Positions 1 to 8,521 are shown, numbered from the stretch's first letter. The stretch: 64,000 bases of DNA from Streptomyces yatensis (GCF_018069625.1 NZ_CP072941.1:2232001-2296000), one strand, 5' to 3'. Numbers and translations: made by a program. The notes: generated by a model from the letters alone, not told the origin.

Positions 1-557
1 CGGCCCCCAACTCGCCCTACGCCGCGTCCAAGGCCGGTTCGGATCTGCTGGCCCTGTCCTACCACCGCACCCACGGCCTGGATGTGGTGGTCACCCGCTG
101 CTCCAACAACTACGGCTGGTACCACTTCCCGGAGAAGATGATCCCGCTGTTCATCACCCACTTGATGGACGGCAGGAAGGTCCCGCTCTACGGGGACGGC
201 TCCCATGTCCGCGACTGGTTGCACGTATCCGACCACTGCCGCGGCATCGCCCTGGCGCTGGACCGGGGCCGGGCCGGCGAGATCTATCACATAGGCGGCG
301 GCGCCGAGGTGTCCAACAAGGAGCTCACCAGCATGCTCCTCGAGGCCACCGGGCAGGGCTGGGACCTGGTCGAGCACGTCGAGGACCGCAAGGGCCACGA
401 CCCGCGCTACTCCCTGGACATCGGCAAGATCCGCGAGGAGCTGGGGTACGAGCCGCGGATCTCCTTCGCGGACGGTCTGGCCGCGACGGTGCGGTGGTAC
501 GGGGACCACCGCGCCTGGTGGGAACCGCTGAAGAAGAGGGCCGCCCTGACGCGGTGA
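1..557 (+). CDS. rmlB: dTDP-glucose 4,6-dehydratase, 5'-truncated by window edge
   Basis: This is the C-terminal part of an extended SDR enzyme that converts dTDP-glucose to dTDP-4-keto-6-deoxyglucose, the first step towards dTDP-rhamnose and other deoxysugars, in the cytoplasm. The reading frame is open from base 3 and enters at SPYAASKAGSD, which carries the YxxxK catalytic pair; next comes TRCSNNYG and HFPEKMIPLFI, both typical of RmlB. About 184 residues are present of a usual 320-340. One oddity is Trp in YGWYHFPEK, where most RmlB proteins have Pro. A non-rhamnose sugar dehydratase of the same family cannot be excluded because the Rossmann N-terminus is outside the window. It faces the convergent peptidase gene across a hairpin. 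Confidence 0.85.
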   Translation, partial: APNSPYAASKAGSDLLALSYHRTHGLDVVVTRCSNNYGWYHFPEKMIPLFITHLMDGRKVPLYGDGSHVRDWLHVSDHCRGIALALDRGRAGEIYHIGGGAEVSNKELTSMLLEATGQGWDLVEHVEDRKGHDPRYSLDIGKIREELGYEPRISFADGLAATVRWYGDHRAWWEPLKKRAALTR

Positions 558-564
558 GCGGATC

Positions 565-594
565 ACGCGCCGCCCGGCAGCGGGCGGCACGCGT
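565..594. terminator. Bidirectional hairpin between convergent genes
   Basis: An 8-bp perfect stem GCCGCCCG (569-576) with CGGGCGGC (581-588) and a GCAG loop, with further pairing outside it, fills the short gap between the rmlB stop and the stop of the convergent peptidase gene. No T-tract, as is usual in Streptomyces. Confidence 0.6.
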
Positions 595-614
595 CCCCTA
601 CGGCGAGCACCCGC

Positions 615-2036
615 TCAGCGGATGCCGAGTTCGTCCAGCACCCGGCGCTGGGCGGAGGTGGGCTTGGCCGGGAAGTAGAGGTAGCAGACGCCTCCGGTGC
701 CCGAGACCACCTTGCCGTTCGCGTCGTACCGCTTGGTCCGCAGCCAGATGTTCTCCCACTGGCGCCGCTTGTAGATGTGGCGGACCGCGTCGTTGCTGGG
801 CGAGGCCGGGTCGTTGGCGATGACGTCGCCGTCCGCCGTGAAGCCGATGACGGTCATCAGATGGCCCGAGGTGCCGTATCCCGCGCCGTCCAGCTCGGTC
901 TTGAGGAAGGACTGCGAGGTGATCACCGGAATGCCGGCCCCGATCAGCTTCTCGGCGTCGGTGAGCGAGCCGAGCCGGGTGACCACGCCCTGCAGATCGC
1001 GGTAGGTGGCGGCATAGGCGGCGTTGAACGGCCAGTTGCCGCAGCCGTTGTACTGGTAGTCGAAGGTGCTCCGGGCGGCGTGGCAGACCTGCGGATCGGC
1101 GTAGTCCGGGTTGACCCAGGACAGGTCCGCGGCGGAGGGCTTACGGCCCCAGTACTCGATGATCATCTGCGAGGAGGTGGGGCTGCACCATGCCTCGCCG
1201 CCGTTGTCGTACTCCGGGTACTGGCCCTTGTGGATCTCCTGCGAGTAGCGCGGTACCGGCAGTTCGCGCCCCTTGGGCAGACTCGGCGTGGAGGCGGGCA
1301 CCTCGAACCGGTCGGGGACGTCCGAGCCCATCGCGCCGACCCGCCACACCGTGGGGGTGAGCTTGGAGCCGGGCTTGCGGTAGAGGGTGAGCCGCACCTG
1401 GTACTTCGCCAGCCGCAGCCCGCTCGCCGGGTCGTCGATGGAGAAGGTGTCGGTCCACACCGAGCTCTTGTCGTCGCTCTGGTCGTCCACCGAGGTGCGC
1501 CGGATGGAGGAGGCGCCGTCGTCGGAGGCCCAGCGGCCCATGACGTACCAGGGGGTCGCGGAGCCGTCGGTATACGTGCCCTTGAGTTCGATCTGGATCC
1601 AGGTGCCGGCGGGGGTGCGGGCGTTCCAGGAGACGATGGCCTCGGTCGCGGGCACGGAGAGCGTGCGCACCGGGGAGGTCCAGGTGGCGTACTCCCAGGC
1701 GGCCTTGGTGCCGGTGTGCGGATCGGTGTAGTCCACGCTGCCGAGCGGGCGGGAGATCGCGATGCCCGGGCGGGCGCCGGCCTCGGCGCGGACGCCCTTG
1801 GCGGCACCGGCCAGCCAGTCGGCGTGGCCGCTCCAGCCGTGGTACTCCGCCACCCGGGCGGCCTTCGAACCCGCCGGGGCCGCGGCGGCCTCGGGGGTCC
1901 CCGAGGCCGGTGTCGCGGCGGCGGCCGGGCGGGCCGTCCCGGCGGTCGCGGCTGTCGTGGTGACGGCGGCGGCGCCCGCGACGCCGAGGGCGGCGGCGAG
2001 CACGGAGCGGCGAGGCGTGGATCCAGATCTGGTCAT
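615..2036 (-). CDS. Tat-exported C39-like (papain-fold) peptidase
   Basis: 473 residues from the ATG at 2036, preceded by GGGGGAACC. The N-terminus STPRRSVLAAALGVAG is a twin-arginine signal followed by an Ala-rich segment, so export is likely. The middle (about 100-260) resembles a beta-sandwich and is not assigned. The C-terminal third is a C39_2-type peptidase: GGEAWCSPTSS gives the nucleophile Cys284, GHLMTVIGF the His392, and the following ANDPASPS supplies the third polar residue. Such proteins are secreted or wall-associated proteases; the substrate is unknown. It has no ABC-transporter domain, so it is not a bacteriocin-exporting C39 peptidase. It is divergent from the kinase-like gene at 2209. 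Confidence 0.75.
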   Translation of the reverse strand: MTRSGSTPRRSVLAAALGVAGAAAVTTTAATAGTARPAAAATPASGTPEAAAAPAGSKAARVAEYHGWSGHADWLAGAAKGVRAEAGARPGIAISRPLGSVDYTDPHTGTKAAWEYATWTSPVRTLSVPATEAIVSWNARTPAGTWIQIELKGTYTDGSATPWYVMGRWASDDGASSIRRTSVDDQSDDKSSVWTDTFSIDDPASGLRLAKYQVRLTLYRKPGSKLTPTVWRVGAMGSDVPDRFEVPASTPSLPKGRELPVPRYSQEIHKGQYPEYDNGGEAWCSPTSSQMIIEYWGRKPSAADLSWVNPDYADPQVCHAARSTFDYQYNGCGNWPFNAAYAATYRDLQGVVTRLGSLTDAEKLIGAGIPVITSQSFLKTELDGAGYGTSGHLMTVIGFTADGDVIANDPASPSNDAVRHIYKRRQWENIWLRTKRYDANGKVVSGTGGVCYLYFPAKPTSAQRRVLDELGIR

Positions 2037-2145
2037 GCGGGGTTCCCCCAGTCGTCGTCCAGTCCAGTGGGCGGCGCGTGCGCGACAGTCGCACAACTAT
2101 GGCCGCTGCGAGTGGTCTCAGGCCAGTGATTCCCCCGGTACCCGC

Positions 2146-2174
2146 TCCATCAATATTGGTGTGAACCAATGGAG
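2146..2174. promoter_or_regulatory. AT-rich dyad, candidate operator in divergent promoter region
   Basis: ATTGGT (2155-2160) and ACCAAT (2165-2170) form a perfect 6+6 dyad around GTGA, flanked by CTCC and GGAG. It is conspicuously AT-rich for this genome and lies between the divergent peptidase (-) and kinase (+) genes. A regulator site is inferred; the cognate protein is unknown. Confidence 0.4.
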
Positions 2175-2208
2175 TGAACGAGCCGGAAGGGCCGTATGGT
2201 GGTCCCCG

Positions 2209-2838
2209 ATGCGAACATACCCACCGGTTGGCAGCCTGGACGCGCTGGCGCGGCGCCTGCGTGCGCTGCCGCCGTCCTGCGGTCCGGTCCGGCTGGTCGC
2301 GGTCGACGGTCACGCGGGCTCGGGGAAGACCACCTTCGCCGGGCGGCTCGCCGAGGCGCTCGGCGGTGCCCCCGTCCTGCACACGGACGACTTCGCCACC
2401 CATGAGGAGCTCTTCGGCTGGGCCGGGCGGCTGCGGAGCGAGGTCCTCGCCCCGCTGGCCCGGGGCACGGCCGCGCGCTACACCCCGTACGACTGGGTGG
2501 AGCGCCGCTTCGCCACCACCCGGCGGCGGCTCGATCCCGCGCCGGTGGTGCTGCTGGAGGGCGTGGGCAGCGGCCGCCGGGCGATGCGCCCGCAGCTGGC
2601 GCGGCTGTTGTGGATGGATCTGCCGGAGCGGGACTCCTGGCGGCGCGGGCAGCTGCGGGACGGCCCGGAGCTGTCCGCATTCTGGGACGGTTGGCTGCCC
2701 GCCGAGCGTGCGCATTTCGCCGCCGACCCCTCCCGCCCGTACGCCGGAACGTTGGTTCTGCAGCGAAAGGAGGGGTATGAGGTGCTACCGGGACCTGCGG
2801 CGAACGACGGAAACGCCCCGTGGCCTCACACAGCGTGA
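2209..2838 (+). CDS. Uridine kinase-like P-loop phosphotransferase
   Basis: 209 residues if started at the ATG at 2209; an in-frame GTG at 2161 would add 16 residues but overlaps the AT-rich dyad. VAVDGHAGSGKTTF (Walker A) is near residue 30, followed by HTDDF, the Asp-rich motif that in uridine kinases binds nucleoside, and VVLLEGVGSGRRA, a typical Walker B-like strand. The later RDSWRRGQLRD fits a LID segment. This family (AAA_18/uridine kinase-like) is widespread in Streptomyces with no defined substrate. It stands alone, divergent from the peptidase gene. Nucleoside or small-molecule phosphorylation is inferred from the fold only. Confidence 0.65.
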   Translation: MRTYPPVGSLDALARRLRALPPSCGPVRLVAVDGHAGSGKTTFAGRLAEALGGAPVLHTDDFATHEELFGWAGRLRSEVLAPLARGTAARYTPYDWVERRFATTRRRLDPAPVVLLEGVGSGRRAMRPQLARLLWMDLPERDSWRRGQLRDGPELSAFWDGWLPAERAHFAADPSRPYAGTLVLQRKEGYEVLPGPAANDGNAPWPHTA

Positions 2839-2900
2839 ACCGGTGCTTCCGACCGCGTCCGACGCCCGCACCCGAGGCATGACGCGTACCCCAACTCGGC

Positions 2901-2929
2901 TTGACCTGGGGCCCATACAGGTCTTACGT
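2901..2929 (+). promoter_or_regulatory. Promoter giving a leaderless transcript
   Basis: TTGACC (2901-2906) and TTACGT (2924-2929) are separated by exactly 17 bp, and an ATG begins 6 nt after the -10 hexamer at 2935. This is the arrangement of a leaderless actinobacterial mRNA. Confidence 0.6.
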
Positions 2930-2934
2930 TCTCA

Positions 2935-2991
2935 ATGTGCGACTCGTACGAGTCGTCCCACAACGCGAAGCCCCCGGTTGTTCCCCCGTGA
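2935..2991 (+). CDS. Leaderless 18-codon mini-ORF (candidate leader peptide)
   Basis: ATG at 2935 to TGA at 2989-2991; the peptide starts MCDSYESSHN and ends KPPVVPP. It has no ribosome-binding site but sits at the predicted transcription start. Its last codons and stop lie inside the left arm and loop of the hairpin at 2966-3003, so a translating ribosome would physically cover that arm. The three consecutive Pro-rich codon pairs near the end could slow ribosomes. Its role as a leader peptide for the downstream ATPase is inference. Confidence 0.45.
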   Translation: MCDSYESSHNAKPPVVPP

Positions 2992-3003
2992 TCGGGGGCT
3001 TCG
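2966..3003 (+). terminator. Intrinsic terminator/attenuator in the ATPase leader
   Basis: CGAAGCCCCCG (2966-2976) pairs perfectly with CGGGGGCTTCG (2993-3003), 11 bp with a 16-nt loop that contains the mini-ORF stop. It lies about 235 nt before the ATPase start and downstream of the only good promoter, so read-through or antitermination would be needed unless a second promoter exists near 3175 (TACGAT, no clear -35). Confidence 0.6.
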
Positions 3004-3237
3004 TCCTGTCTGGGGCCGGTTTTCCGCTGCTTTGCGCCGCCACCCCCTCACCCTGGGTGACGATCCTCCCCAGGTCATGTGCGCCCCTTACACGCCCCCG
3101 CGCACACCTACCCGACCTTGTGTGATTGCGACGAACAACAGTGCGGCACCCTCGGCCCATGCGGGCTGCGCAGGTACGATGCGAAAGGGGCATTCGCCCC
3201 TGCGGCATCCACGGGGGCTGGGGTTGTGGGGGACGTG

Positions 3238-5127
3238 ATGGATTTCGGCACGCAAGGTTCGCACGCCCCGGCCGACCTCGCCTGGCTGCGGGCCGTCGAC
3301 GCCTACACGATGGGCGCGTACGCACAGGCCGAGGAGGAGTTCCGGGCCGCCACCCGGCTCGACCCCGGAATGGCCGACGCCTGGCTCGGACTGCACGCGC
3401 TGCGGGCCGACACCGCGGCCGCGCTGCTGCGGATGTACCGGCACCGCGACCGCTTCGGCGAGCAGCGCGCCCGCCACCGCCGCACCCTCAACTCCTGGTA
3501 CTGGCTGGGCTGGTGGGTCCAGCCGGTGCTGGAGACCAGCCGGGACCTGCTGCTGGCCCACGCCTCGCACTGGCTCGACGGCCGCCATGTGCCCGAGCTG
3601 GACCGGGCGCTGGCCGGCTGCCCGCCGGTGGAGGCCGATCCGCAGGCCCGCTTTCTGCACGCCTGCCGCGCCTATCTGGTCAAGGACTGGGAGCAGCTGG
3701 TGCGCCACACCGAGCCGCTGCTCGACGATCCGTTCCTCGGTATCGAGGCCGGTCTGTTCGCCGGGATGGCGCGGGTCCGGCTGGAGATGTACAGCCAGGC
3801 CGAGCCGCTGCTCGCCGCCGCCTTAATGCGCTGTCGCAGCGAACAGCCCCAGCGCAAGGAGCTGCGCTACTGGCTCGCCCGCGCACATGAGGGCACCGGG
3901 CGCAGCGCCGCCGCGCTCCCCCTCTACCGCGCGGTGCACCGCATCGACTCCACCTTCATGGACACCTCCGCGCGGCTCGCGGCGATAGCCGAGTCCGACG
4001 GGCTGGACGAGCCCGCGGATCTGGCCGCCGTCTCGCTGGCCGGCGCCGGTGGCCAGGACGCCACGGACGGCCGGGACACCACCACCGACCCCGCCGATAC
4101 GCTGCCCGCCGACGGCCGCGATCCGCGGGCCGCGGCCGAGGGGCCCGAGGGCCCGCCGCTGATGGGCCCCGCCGTGGTGGGCGCGGGCGGCACCCGCGCG
4201 CGGGGTGGTCTGCCCTCCCAGCCCGGCCCCTCGGATCCGGTGCTGCTGGAGAGCGCGCTGCAGGAGCTGGAGCGCATGGTCGGCCTGGAGCCGGTCAAGC
4301 GGCAGGTGCGGGCGCTGTCGGCGCAGCTCCACATGGCGCGGCTGCGCGCCGGGCAGGGCCTGCCGGTCCAGCCGCCCAAGCGGCACTTCGTCTTCTCCGG
4401 CCCCTCCGGCACCGGCAAGACCACCGTGGCCCGCATCCTCGGCCGGGTCTTCTACGCCCTCGGGCTGCTCGGCGGCGACCATCTGGTGGAGGCCGGGCGC
4501 GCCGATCTGGTCGGCGAGTACCTGGGCCAGACGGCGGTGAAGGCCAATGAGCTGATCGACTCGGCGCTCGGCGGAGTGCTCTTCGTCGACGAGGCGTACT
4601 CCCTGTCCAACTCGGGCTACAGCAAGGGCGACGCGTACGGCGACGAGGCGCTTCAGGTGCTGCTCAAGCGCGCCGAGGACAACCGCGACCGGCTCGTGGT
4701 GATCCTCGCGGGCTACCCCGAGGGCATGGACCGGCTGCTGGCCGCCAACCCCGGCCTGGGCTCCCGCTTCACCACCCGCGTCGACTTCCCCAGCTACCGC
4801 CCGCTGGAGCTCACCCGCATCGGTGAGGTGCTGGCGGCGGAGAACGGGGATGTGTGGGACGAGGAGGCCGTGGAGGAGCTGCGGAGCATCAGCGGCCATG
4901 TGGTGGACCAGAGCTGGATCGACGAGTTGGGGAACGGGCGGTTTCTTCGCACGCTGTACGAGAAGAGCTGTGCCTATCGGGATTTGCGGCTCTCCGGGTG
5001 GAGTGGGACTCCGACGCGGGATGACCTCGCGACGTTGCGGCTGCCGGATCTGATGCAGGCGTACGGGGAGGTCCTGTCCGGTCGCGGCCCCATGTACCGC
5101 GACCCCCAGGACCCGCCCCTGGGGTAG
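3238..5127 (+). CDS. TPR-AAA+ ATPase, EccA/CbxX (SpoVK) type
   Basis: 629 residues from ATG 3238 (GGGGGAC just upstream; GTG 3235 is an alternative). The N-terminal part (about 15-230) is helical and TPR-like, with AYTMGAYAQAEEEFRAA as the first repeat. An acidic/Gly-rich linker (about 265-325) follows, then a CbxX/CfqX AAA+ module: Walker A GPSGTGKTT at 388, Walker B GVLFVDEAYS near 448, and SRFTTRVDFPSY. The TPR-plus-CbxX layout is that of EccA, the cytosolic ATPase of type VII secretion, but no other ESX gene is in the window, so the substrate is unknown. Codon 196 (3823-3825) is TTA, the bldA-dependent leucine codon, which would tie translation to development. Expression may be governed by the leaderless mini-ORF and terminator upstream. 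Confidence 0.8.
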   Translation: MDFGTQGSHAPADLAWLRAVDAYTMGAYAQAEEEFRAATRLDPGMADAWLGLHALRADTAAALLRMYRHRDRFGEQRARHRRTLNSWYWLGWWVQPVLETSRDLLLAHASHWLDGRHVPELDRALAGCPPVEADPQARFLHACRAYLVKDWEQLVRHTEPLLDDPFLGIEAGLFAGMARVRLEMYSQAEPLLAAALMRCRSEQPQRKELRYWLARAHEGTGRSAAALPLYRAVHRIDSTFMDTSARLAAIAESDGLDEPADLAAVSLAGAGGQDATDGRDTTTDPADTLPADGRDPRAAAEGPEGPPLMGPAVVGAGGTRARGGLPSQPGPSDPVLLESALQELERMVGLEPVKRQVRALSAQLHMARLRAGQGLPVQPPKRHFVFSGPSGTGKTTVARILGRVFYALGLLGGDHLVEAGRADLVGEYLGQTAVKANELIDSALGGVLFVDEAYSLSNSGYSKGDAYGDEALQVLLKRAEDNRDRLVVILAGYPEGMDRLLAANPGLGSRFTTRVDFPSYRPLELTRIGEVLAAENGDVWDEEAVEELRSISGHVVDQSWIDELGNGRFLRTLYEKSCAYRDLRLSGWSGTPTRDDLATLRLPDLMQAYGEVLSGRGPMYRDPQDPPLG

Positions 5128-5149
5128 CGCGCGCCTGCGGCGGGCTTTT

Positions 5150-5222
5150 CCCCTGCCCGCCCCTTCCCACAACCGGGGCTCCGCCCCGGACCCCGCTCCT
5201 CAAGCGCCGGAGGGGCTGATTT
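5150..5222. repeat. Dispersed Streptomyces intergenic element with hairpins
   Basis: Contains CCGCCCCTTCCCACAACC, then GGGGCTCCGCCCC (a small hairpin) and GCTCCTCAAGCGCCGGAGGGG. I recognise this wording as a very common intergenic element of Streptomyces genomes. Here it separates convergent genes and probably acts as a terminator for both. Degenerate copies occur near 13.86 and 14.18 kb. Confidence 0.6.
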
Positions 5223-5264
5223 GATGCGGGTCGGGGAAGGCCCACCGCGGGCGCTACCGCGCGG

Positions 5265-6383
5265 TCAGCCGACCATCGCTCGCTCCTCCTTGGAGAGGGA
5301 GGCCGCCGCCTCGCCCCTGGGCTCGGCCACCCGCTCCCGGGCCCCTCCCCCACCACGACGGTGCGCAGGGTCATGCACCTCGCCCACCAGCTTCTCCAGG
5401 ACGTCCTCCAGGGCCACCAGCCCCAGCACCGTGCCGGACCCGTCGGCGACCGCCGCCAGATGGGAGGCGGCCCGCCGCATCGCGGTCAGCGCGTCGTCCA
5501 GCGGCAGCTCCGCCCGGAGCGTCTCGATCGGATGCCAGACCCGCTGCGGCACGGCCCGCTCCGGGAACTCCAGCTCCAGGACGTCCTTCACATGCAGATA
5601 GCCCATGAAGGCGCCGCCGGAGCCGCGCACCGGAAAGCGCGAGTAGCCGGTGCGCACGGTCAGTTCCTCGATCTCCCGGGGGGTGACCGAGGGGTCGACG
5701 GTGACCAGACCGGCCGGGTCCAGGAGGACATCGGTGATCGGGCGGCTGCCCAGCTCCAGGGCGTCCGCGAGCCGCTCGTGCTCACCGGGGTCGAGCAGCC
5801 CGGCCTGCCGGGAGTCCTCGACCAGATGGGTCAGCTGCTCGCTGGTGAAGACGGCCTCGACCTCGTCCTTGGGCTCCACCCGGAACAGCCGCAGCACCAG
5901 CCGGGCGCACGCCCCCAGCAGCGCGGTGACCGGCCGGCACAGCCGCGCGAAGCCGACCAGCCCGGGGCCGAGCCACAGCGCGGTCTTGGCCGGCGCCGCC
6001 ATGGCCAGGTTCTTCGGCACCATCTCGCCGATGAGCAGATGGAGACAGACGACCACGGCGAGTGCGATGGCGTAGCCGAGGGGGTGCACCAGCTGTTCGG
6101 GCAGATGGACGGTGTGGAAGACCGGCTCCAGCAGCTGGGCGACGGTCGGCTCGGCGACCGCGCCGAGCGTCAGCGAGCAGACGGTGATGCCGAACTGCGC
6201 GGCCGCCATCATCTGCGGCAGGTTCTCCAGGCCGGTCAGGACCGTACGGGCGCGCCCGGAGCCCTCGGCCGCGCGCGGTTCGATCTGGCTGCGGCGCACC
6301 GAGACCAGGGCGAACTCGGCGCCCACGAAGAAGCCGTTGACCAGGACCAGCAGGGCGGCAAAGAGAAGCTGTACGACACTCAT
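5265..6383 (-). CDS. CNNM-domain/CBS membrane protein (HlyC/CorC family)
   Basis: 372 residues. The N-terminal DUF21/CNNM membrane domain starts SVVQLLFAALLVLVNGFFVGAEFALV and has about four membrane spans to residue 180; two CBS repeats follow (about 205-330), ending in ALEDVLEKLVGEV. There is no complete C-terminal CorC_HlyC domain, unlike its neighbour. Relatives are linked to Mg2+/Co2+ efflux or sensing of adenine nucleotides; they are not haemolysins. Its start overlaps the stop of the upstream paralogue by 4 nt (ATGA), so the two are translationally coupled and may form a hetero-oligomer. Confidence 0.85.
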   Translation of the reverse strand: MSVVQLLFAALLVLVNGFFVGAEFALVSVRRSQIEPRAAEGSGRARTVLTGLENLPQMMAAAQFGITVCSLTLGAVAEPTVAQLLEPVFHTVHLPEQLVHPLGYAIALAVVVCLHLLIGEMVPKNLAMAAPAKTALWLGPGLVGFARLCRPVTALLGACARLVLRLFRVEPKDEVEAVFTSEQLTHLVEDSRQAGLLDPGEHERLADALELGSRPITDVLLDPAGLVTVDPSVTPREIEELTVRTGYSRFPVRGSGGAFMGYLHVKDVLELEFPERAVPQRVWHPIETLRAELPLDDALTAMRRAASHLAAVADGSGTVLGLVALEDVLEKLVGEVHDPAHRRGGGGARERVAEPRGEAAASLSKEERAMVG

Positions 6384-7753
6384 CGTCCGGTCCCCTCCCC
6401 GGCGGCGGCGCCGGCAGTCACCTTCAGCGGCGTACCCGGCTTCGTACGGACGATGCGCACCAGCTCCGCCCGGTGGTGGCCGACCTGGCGGACGGCCAGC
6501 TTCCAGCCGGGCAGCTCGGCGGTGTCGCCGGGGACGGGGATCCGCGCCAGCAGATCGGCCATCAGCCCGGCCACGGTCTCGTACGGCCCGTCGGGCGCGT
6601 CGAGGCCGATCCGGCGCAGGGTGTCGACGCGGCAGCCGCCGTCGGCGTCCCAGGCGGCGCGGCCGTCCTCGGTGACGGCCTGCACCAGGTCCGGGGTCTC
6701 CGACGCCTCGTCGTCGTGCTCGTCGCGCACCTCGCCGACCAGCTCCTCGACGATGTCCTCCAGGGTGACCACCCCGGCCGTGCCGCCGTACTCGTCGACG
6801 ACCACGGCTATCGGCTGTTCGCTGCGCAGCCGCTCCAGCAGCGGCTGGACCGGCAGCGTCTCGGGGACCAGCAGCGGGGGCTGGGCGATCCGGCTGACGG
6901 AGGTGCGCAGCCGGTCTCCCGAGGGCACCGCGAGGGCGTCCTTGAGGTGCACCATCCCGATGACCTCGTCCAGCCGGTGGCGGTAGACGGGGAAGCGGGA
7001 CAGCCCGGTGGCCCGGGTGAGGTTGAGCACATCCACGGCGGTCGCCGAGGAGTGCAGCGCGCTGACCCGCACCCGCGGGGTCATCACATGCTGGGTGGTC
7101 AGTTCGCCCAGGGACAGGGTGCGGACGAACAGATCCGCCGTGTCCTGCTCGATCGCGCCGGCCCGCGCCGAGTGGCGGGCCAGCGAGACCAGCTCACCGG
7201 GGGTGCGGGCGGAGGCCAGCTCCTCGGTGGGCTCGACGCCCAGCGCCCGCACCAGCCGGTTGGCCACGGTGTTGAGCAGGGCGATCACGGGCCGGAAGAA
7301 GCGGGCGAAGGCGTACTGCGGGCCCGCGACGAAGCGGGCGACCTGCAGTGGCCGGGAGACCGCCCAGTTCTTGGGCACCAGCTCACCGATGACCATCTGG
7401 ACCGCGGAGGCCAGCAGCATGCCGAGGACGACGGCGACACCGGAGACGGCGCCGTGCGGCAGTCCGACCGCCTCCAGCGGCGCGGTCAGCAGATGGCCGA
7501 GCGCGGGCTCGGCGAGCATGCCGACGATCAGCGAGGTGATGGTGATGCCGAGCTGGGTGCCGGAGAGCTGGAAGGACAGCTCGCGCAGCGCCTCGACGAC
7601 GGTACGGGCGCGCTTGTCGCCCTCGTCGGCGGCTCGCTCGGCGTCCGGCCGCTCGACGGTGACCAGGCCGAACTCGGCGGCCACGAAGAAGCCGTTGGCG
7701 AGGATCAGGACAAGTGCCGCGGAGAGCAGCAGAAGGGACAGGGTGGTGCTCAT
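6380..7753 (-). CDS. CNNM/CBS/CorC-HlyC membrane protein, paralogue of the next gene
   Basis: 457 residues: a CNNM membrane domain (LLLLSAALVLILANGFFVAAEFGLV at the start), a CBS pair (about 205-335, with PIAVVVDEYGGTAGVVTLED), and a C-terminal CorC_HlyC domain (about 350-440) that is absent from the shorter partner. Members are implicated in divalent-cation homeostasis; the actual ion is not evident. Gene pairing with a short and a long CNNM protein is common in actinobacteria. Confidence 0.87.
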   Translation of the reverse strand: MSTTLSLLLLSAALVLILANGFFVAAEFGLVTVERPDAERAADEGDKRARTVVEALRELSFQLSGTQLGITITSLIVGMLAEPALGHLLTAPLEAVGLPHGAVSGVAVVLGMLLASAVQMVIGELVPKNWAVSRPLQVARFVAGPQYAFARFFRPVIALLNTVANRLVRALGVEPTEELASARTPGELVSLARHSARAGAIEQDTADLFVRTLSLGELTTQHVMTPRVRVSALHSSATAVDVLNLTRATGLSRFPVYRHRLDEVIGMVHLKDALAVPSGDRLRTSVSRIAQPPLLVPETLPVQPLLERLRSEQPIAVVVDEYGGTAGVVTLEDIVEELVGEVRDEHDDEASETPDLVQAVTEDGRAAWDADGGCRVDTLRRIGLDAPDGPYETVAGLMADLLARIPVPGDTAELPGWKLAVRQVGHHRAELVRIVRTKPGTPLKVTAGAAAGEGTGR

Positions 7754-8068
7754 GCCGCCGCCTTGTGGTCGGCGGCGGCGCAGGTACTACAGGACGATCC
7801 GTCCATCTGCGGAGGGAGTCACTCCTCGGGTCGCAGGGGAGCCCGCCGGGGCGCACGGGGTGCGTACGCACAGGGAGAGGCGGGGCGGGGCACCGTTCGG
7901 CCCCGGCAACAGGGTAATCAAGGATGGGGCGTGACGGGCAGGCCCCTCACGCCGTTGGAGTGCCGATCAAGGGGCCGACCGGTCCCGGGAGAACCACCCG
8001 GAAGGGGCGGAAACGGGCACAAAGGGGCAGCTCAGCACTGCTGGGGCCGGGCGGGCCGGCCGGGCGGC
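7754..8068. other. Non-coding gap
   Basis: About 315 bp upstream of the CNNM pair and downstream of the PH-domain gene. I see no convincing ORF, hairpin or promoter beyond GC-rich sequence; the promoter of the CNNM operon should be here. Confidence 0.5.
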
Positions 8069-8521
8069 TCAGTCCACGGCACGTCCCGTGCCGTGTTGCT
8101 CGGCGAGGGCGCGCAGGGCCCGCGCGTCGCTGATGGCCCGCGCCTTGGCGATGCCCGGCTGGATGCCCATCGCGGGCAGGCTGGTGCCGTCCGCGAGGTC
8201 CAGATAGACCCATGGGTCGCCGGGGCGCAGATTGACCCGGACCACCTCCGCCCACTCCAGCCGCCGCTTGGTGGTGAGGTTGACGACGGTCACGCCGTCC
8301 TCCTCGGCCACCACCTTGGGGCGGCTGAGCAGCGTCAGCACCCCGAAGAACAGCAGTCCGGTGATGATGAAGCTGGCCTTCTCCCCCGGCCCCAGCCGCT
8401 CCAGCAGCAGGGCGACGACCGTGAGGACGACCAGGACGGCGATGCCCACGGTCATCAGGACGGCCCGGGTCCTGGTCGGCCGGAAGGTGACGGGCAGGGC
8501 GGGCGGGGGCGCGGCGGACAC
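8069..8521 (-). CDS. Small PH-domain (bPH) membrane protein
   Basis: 150 residues. Two adjacent hydrophobic segments (RAVLMTVGIAVLVVLTVVALLL, split here at about residues 19-40 and 50-65) precede a compact beta-rich domain with TTKRRLEWAEVVRVNL and DLADGTSLPAMGIQPG, the pattern of bacterial PH-like domains. Function unknown. It is the last gene of the rib-his run, 53 nt after hisG, and may be co-transcribed. Confidence 0.7.
   Translation of the reverse strand: MSAAPPPALPVTFRPTRTRAVLMTVGIAVLVVLTVVALLLERLGPGEKASFIITGLLFFGVLTLLSRPKVVAEEDGVTVVNLTTKRRLEWAEVVRVNLRPGDPWVYLDLADGTSLPAMGIQPGIAKARAISDARALRALAEQHGTGRAVD

Noticed and set aside
615..2036. C39-like peptidase as the lanthipeptide leader protease
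   Set aside because: It is 30 kb away, Tat-exported, and lacks an ABC transporter domain; a remote role cannot be excluded but nothing supports it.
777..2129. 450-residue + ORF opposite the C39-like peptidase gene
   Set aside because: Mirror of a gene with clear catalytic motifs; the ORF itself has none.
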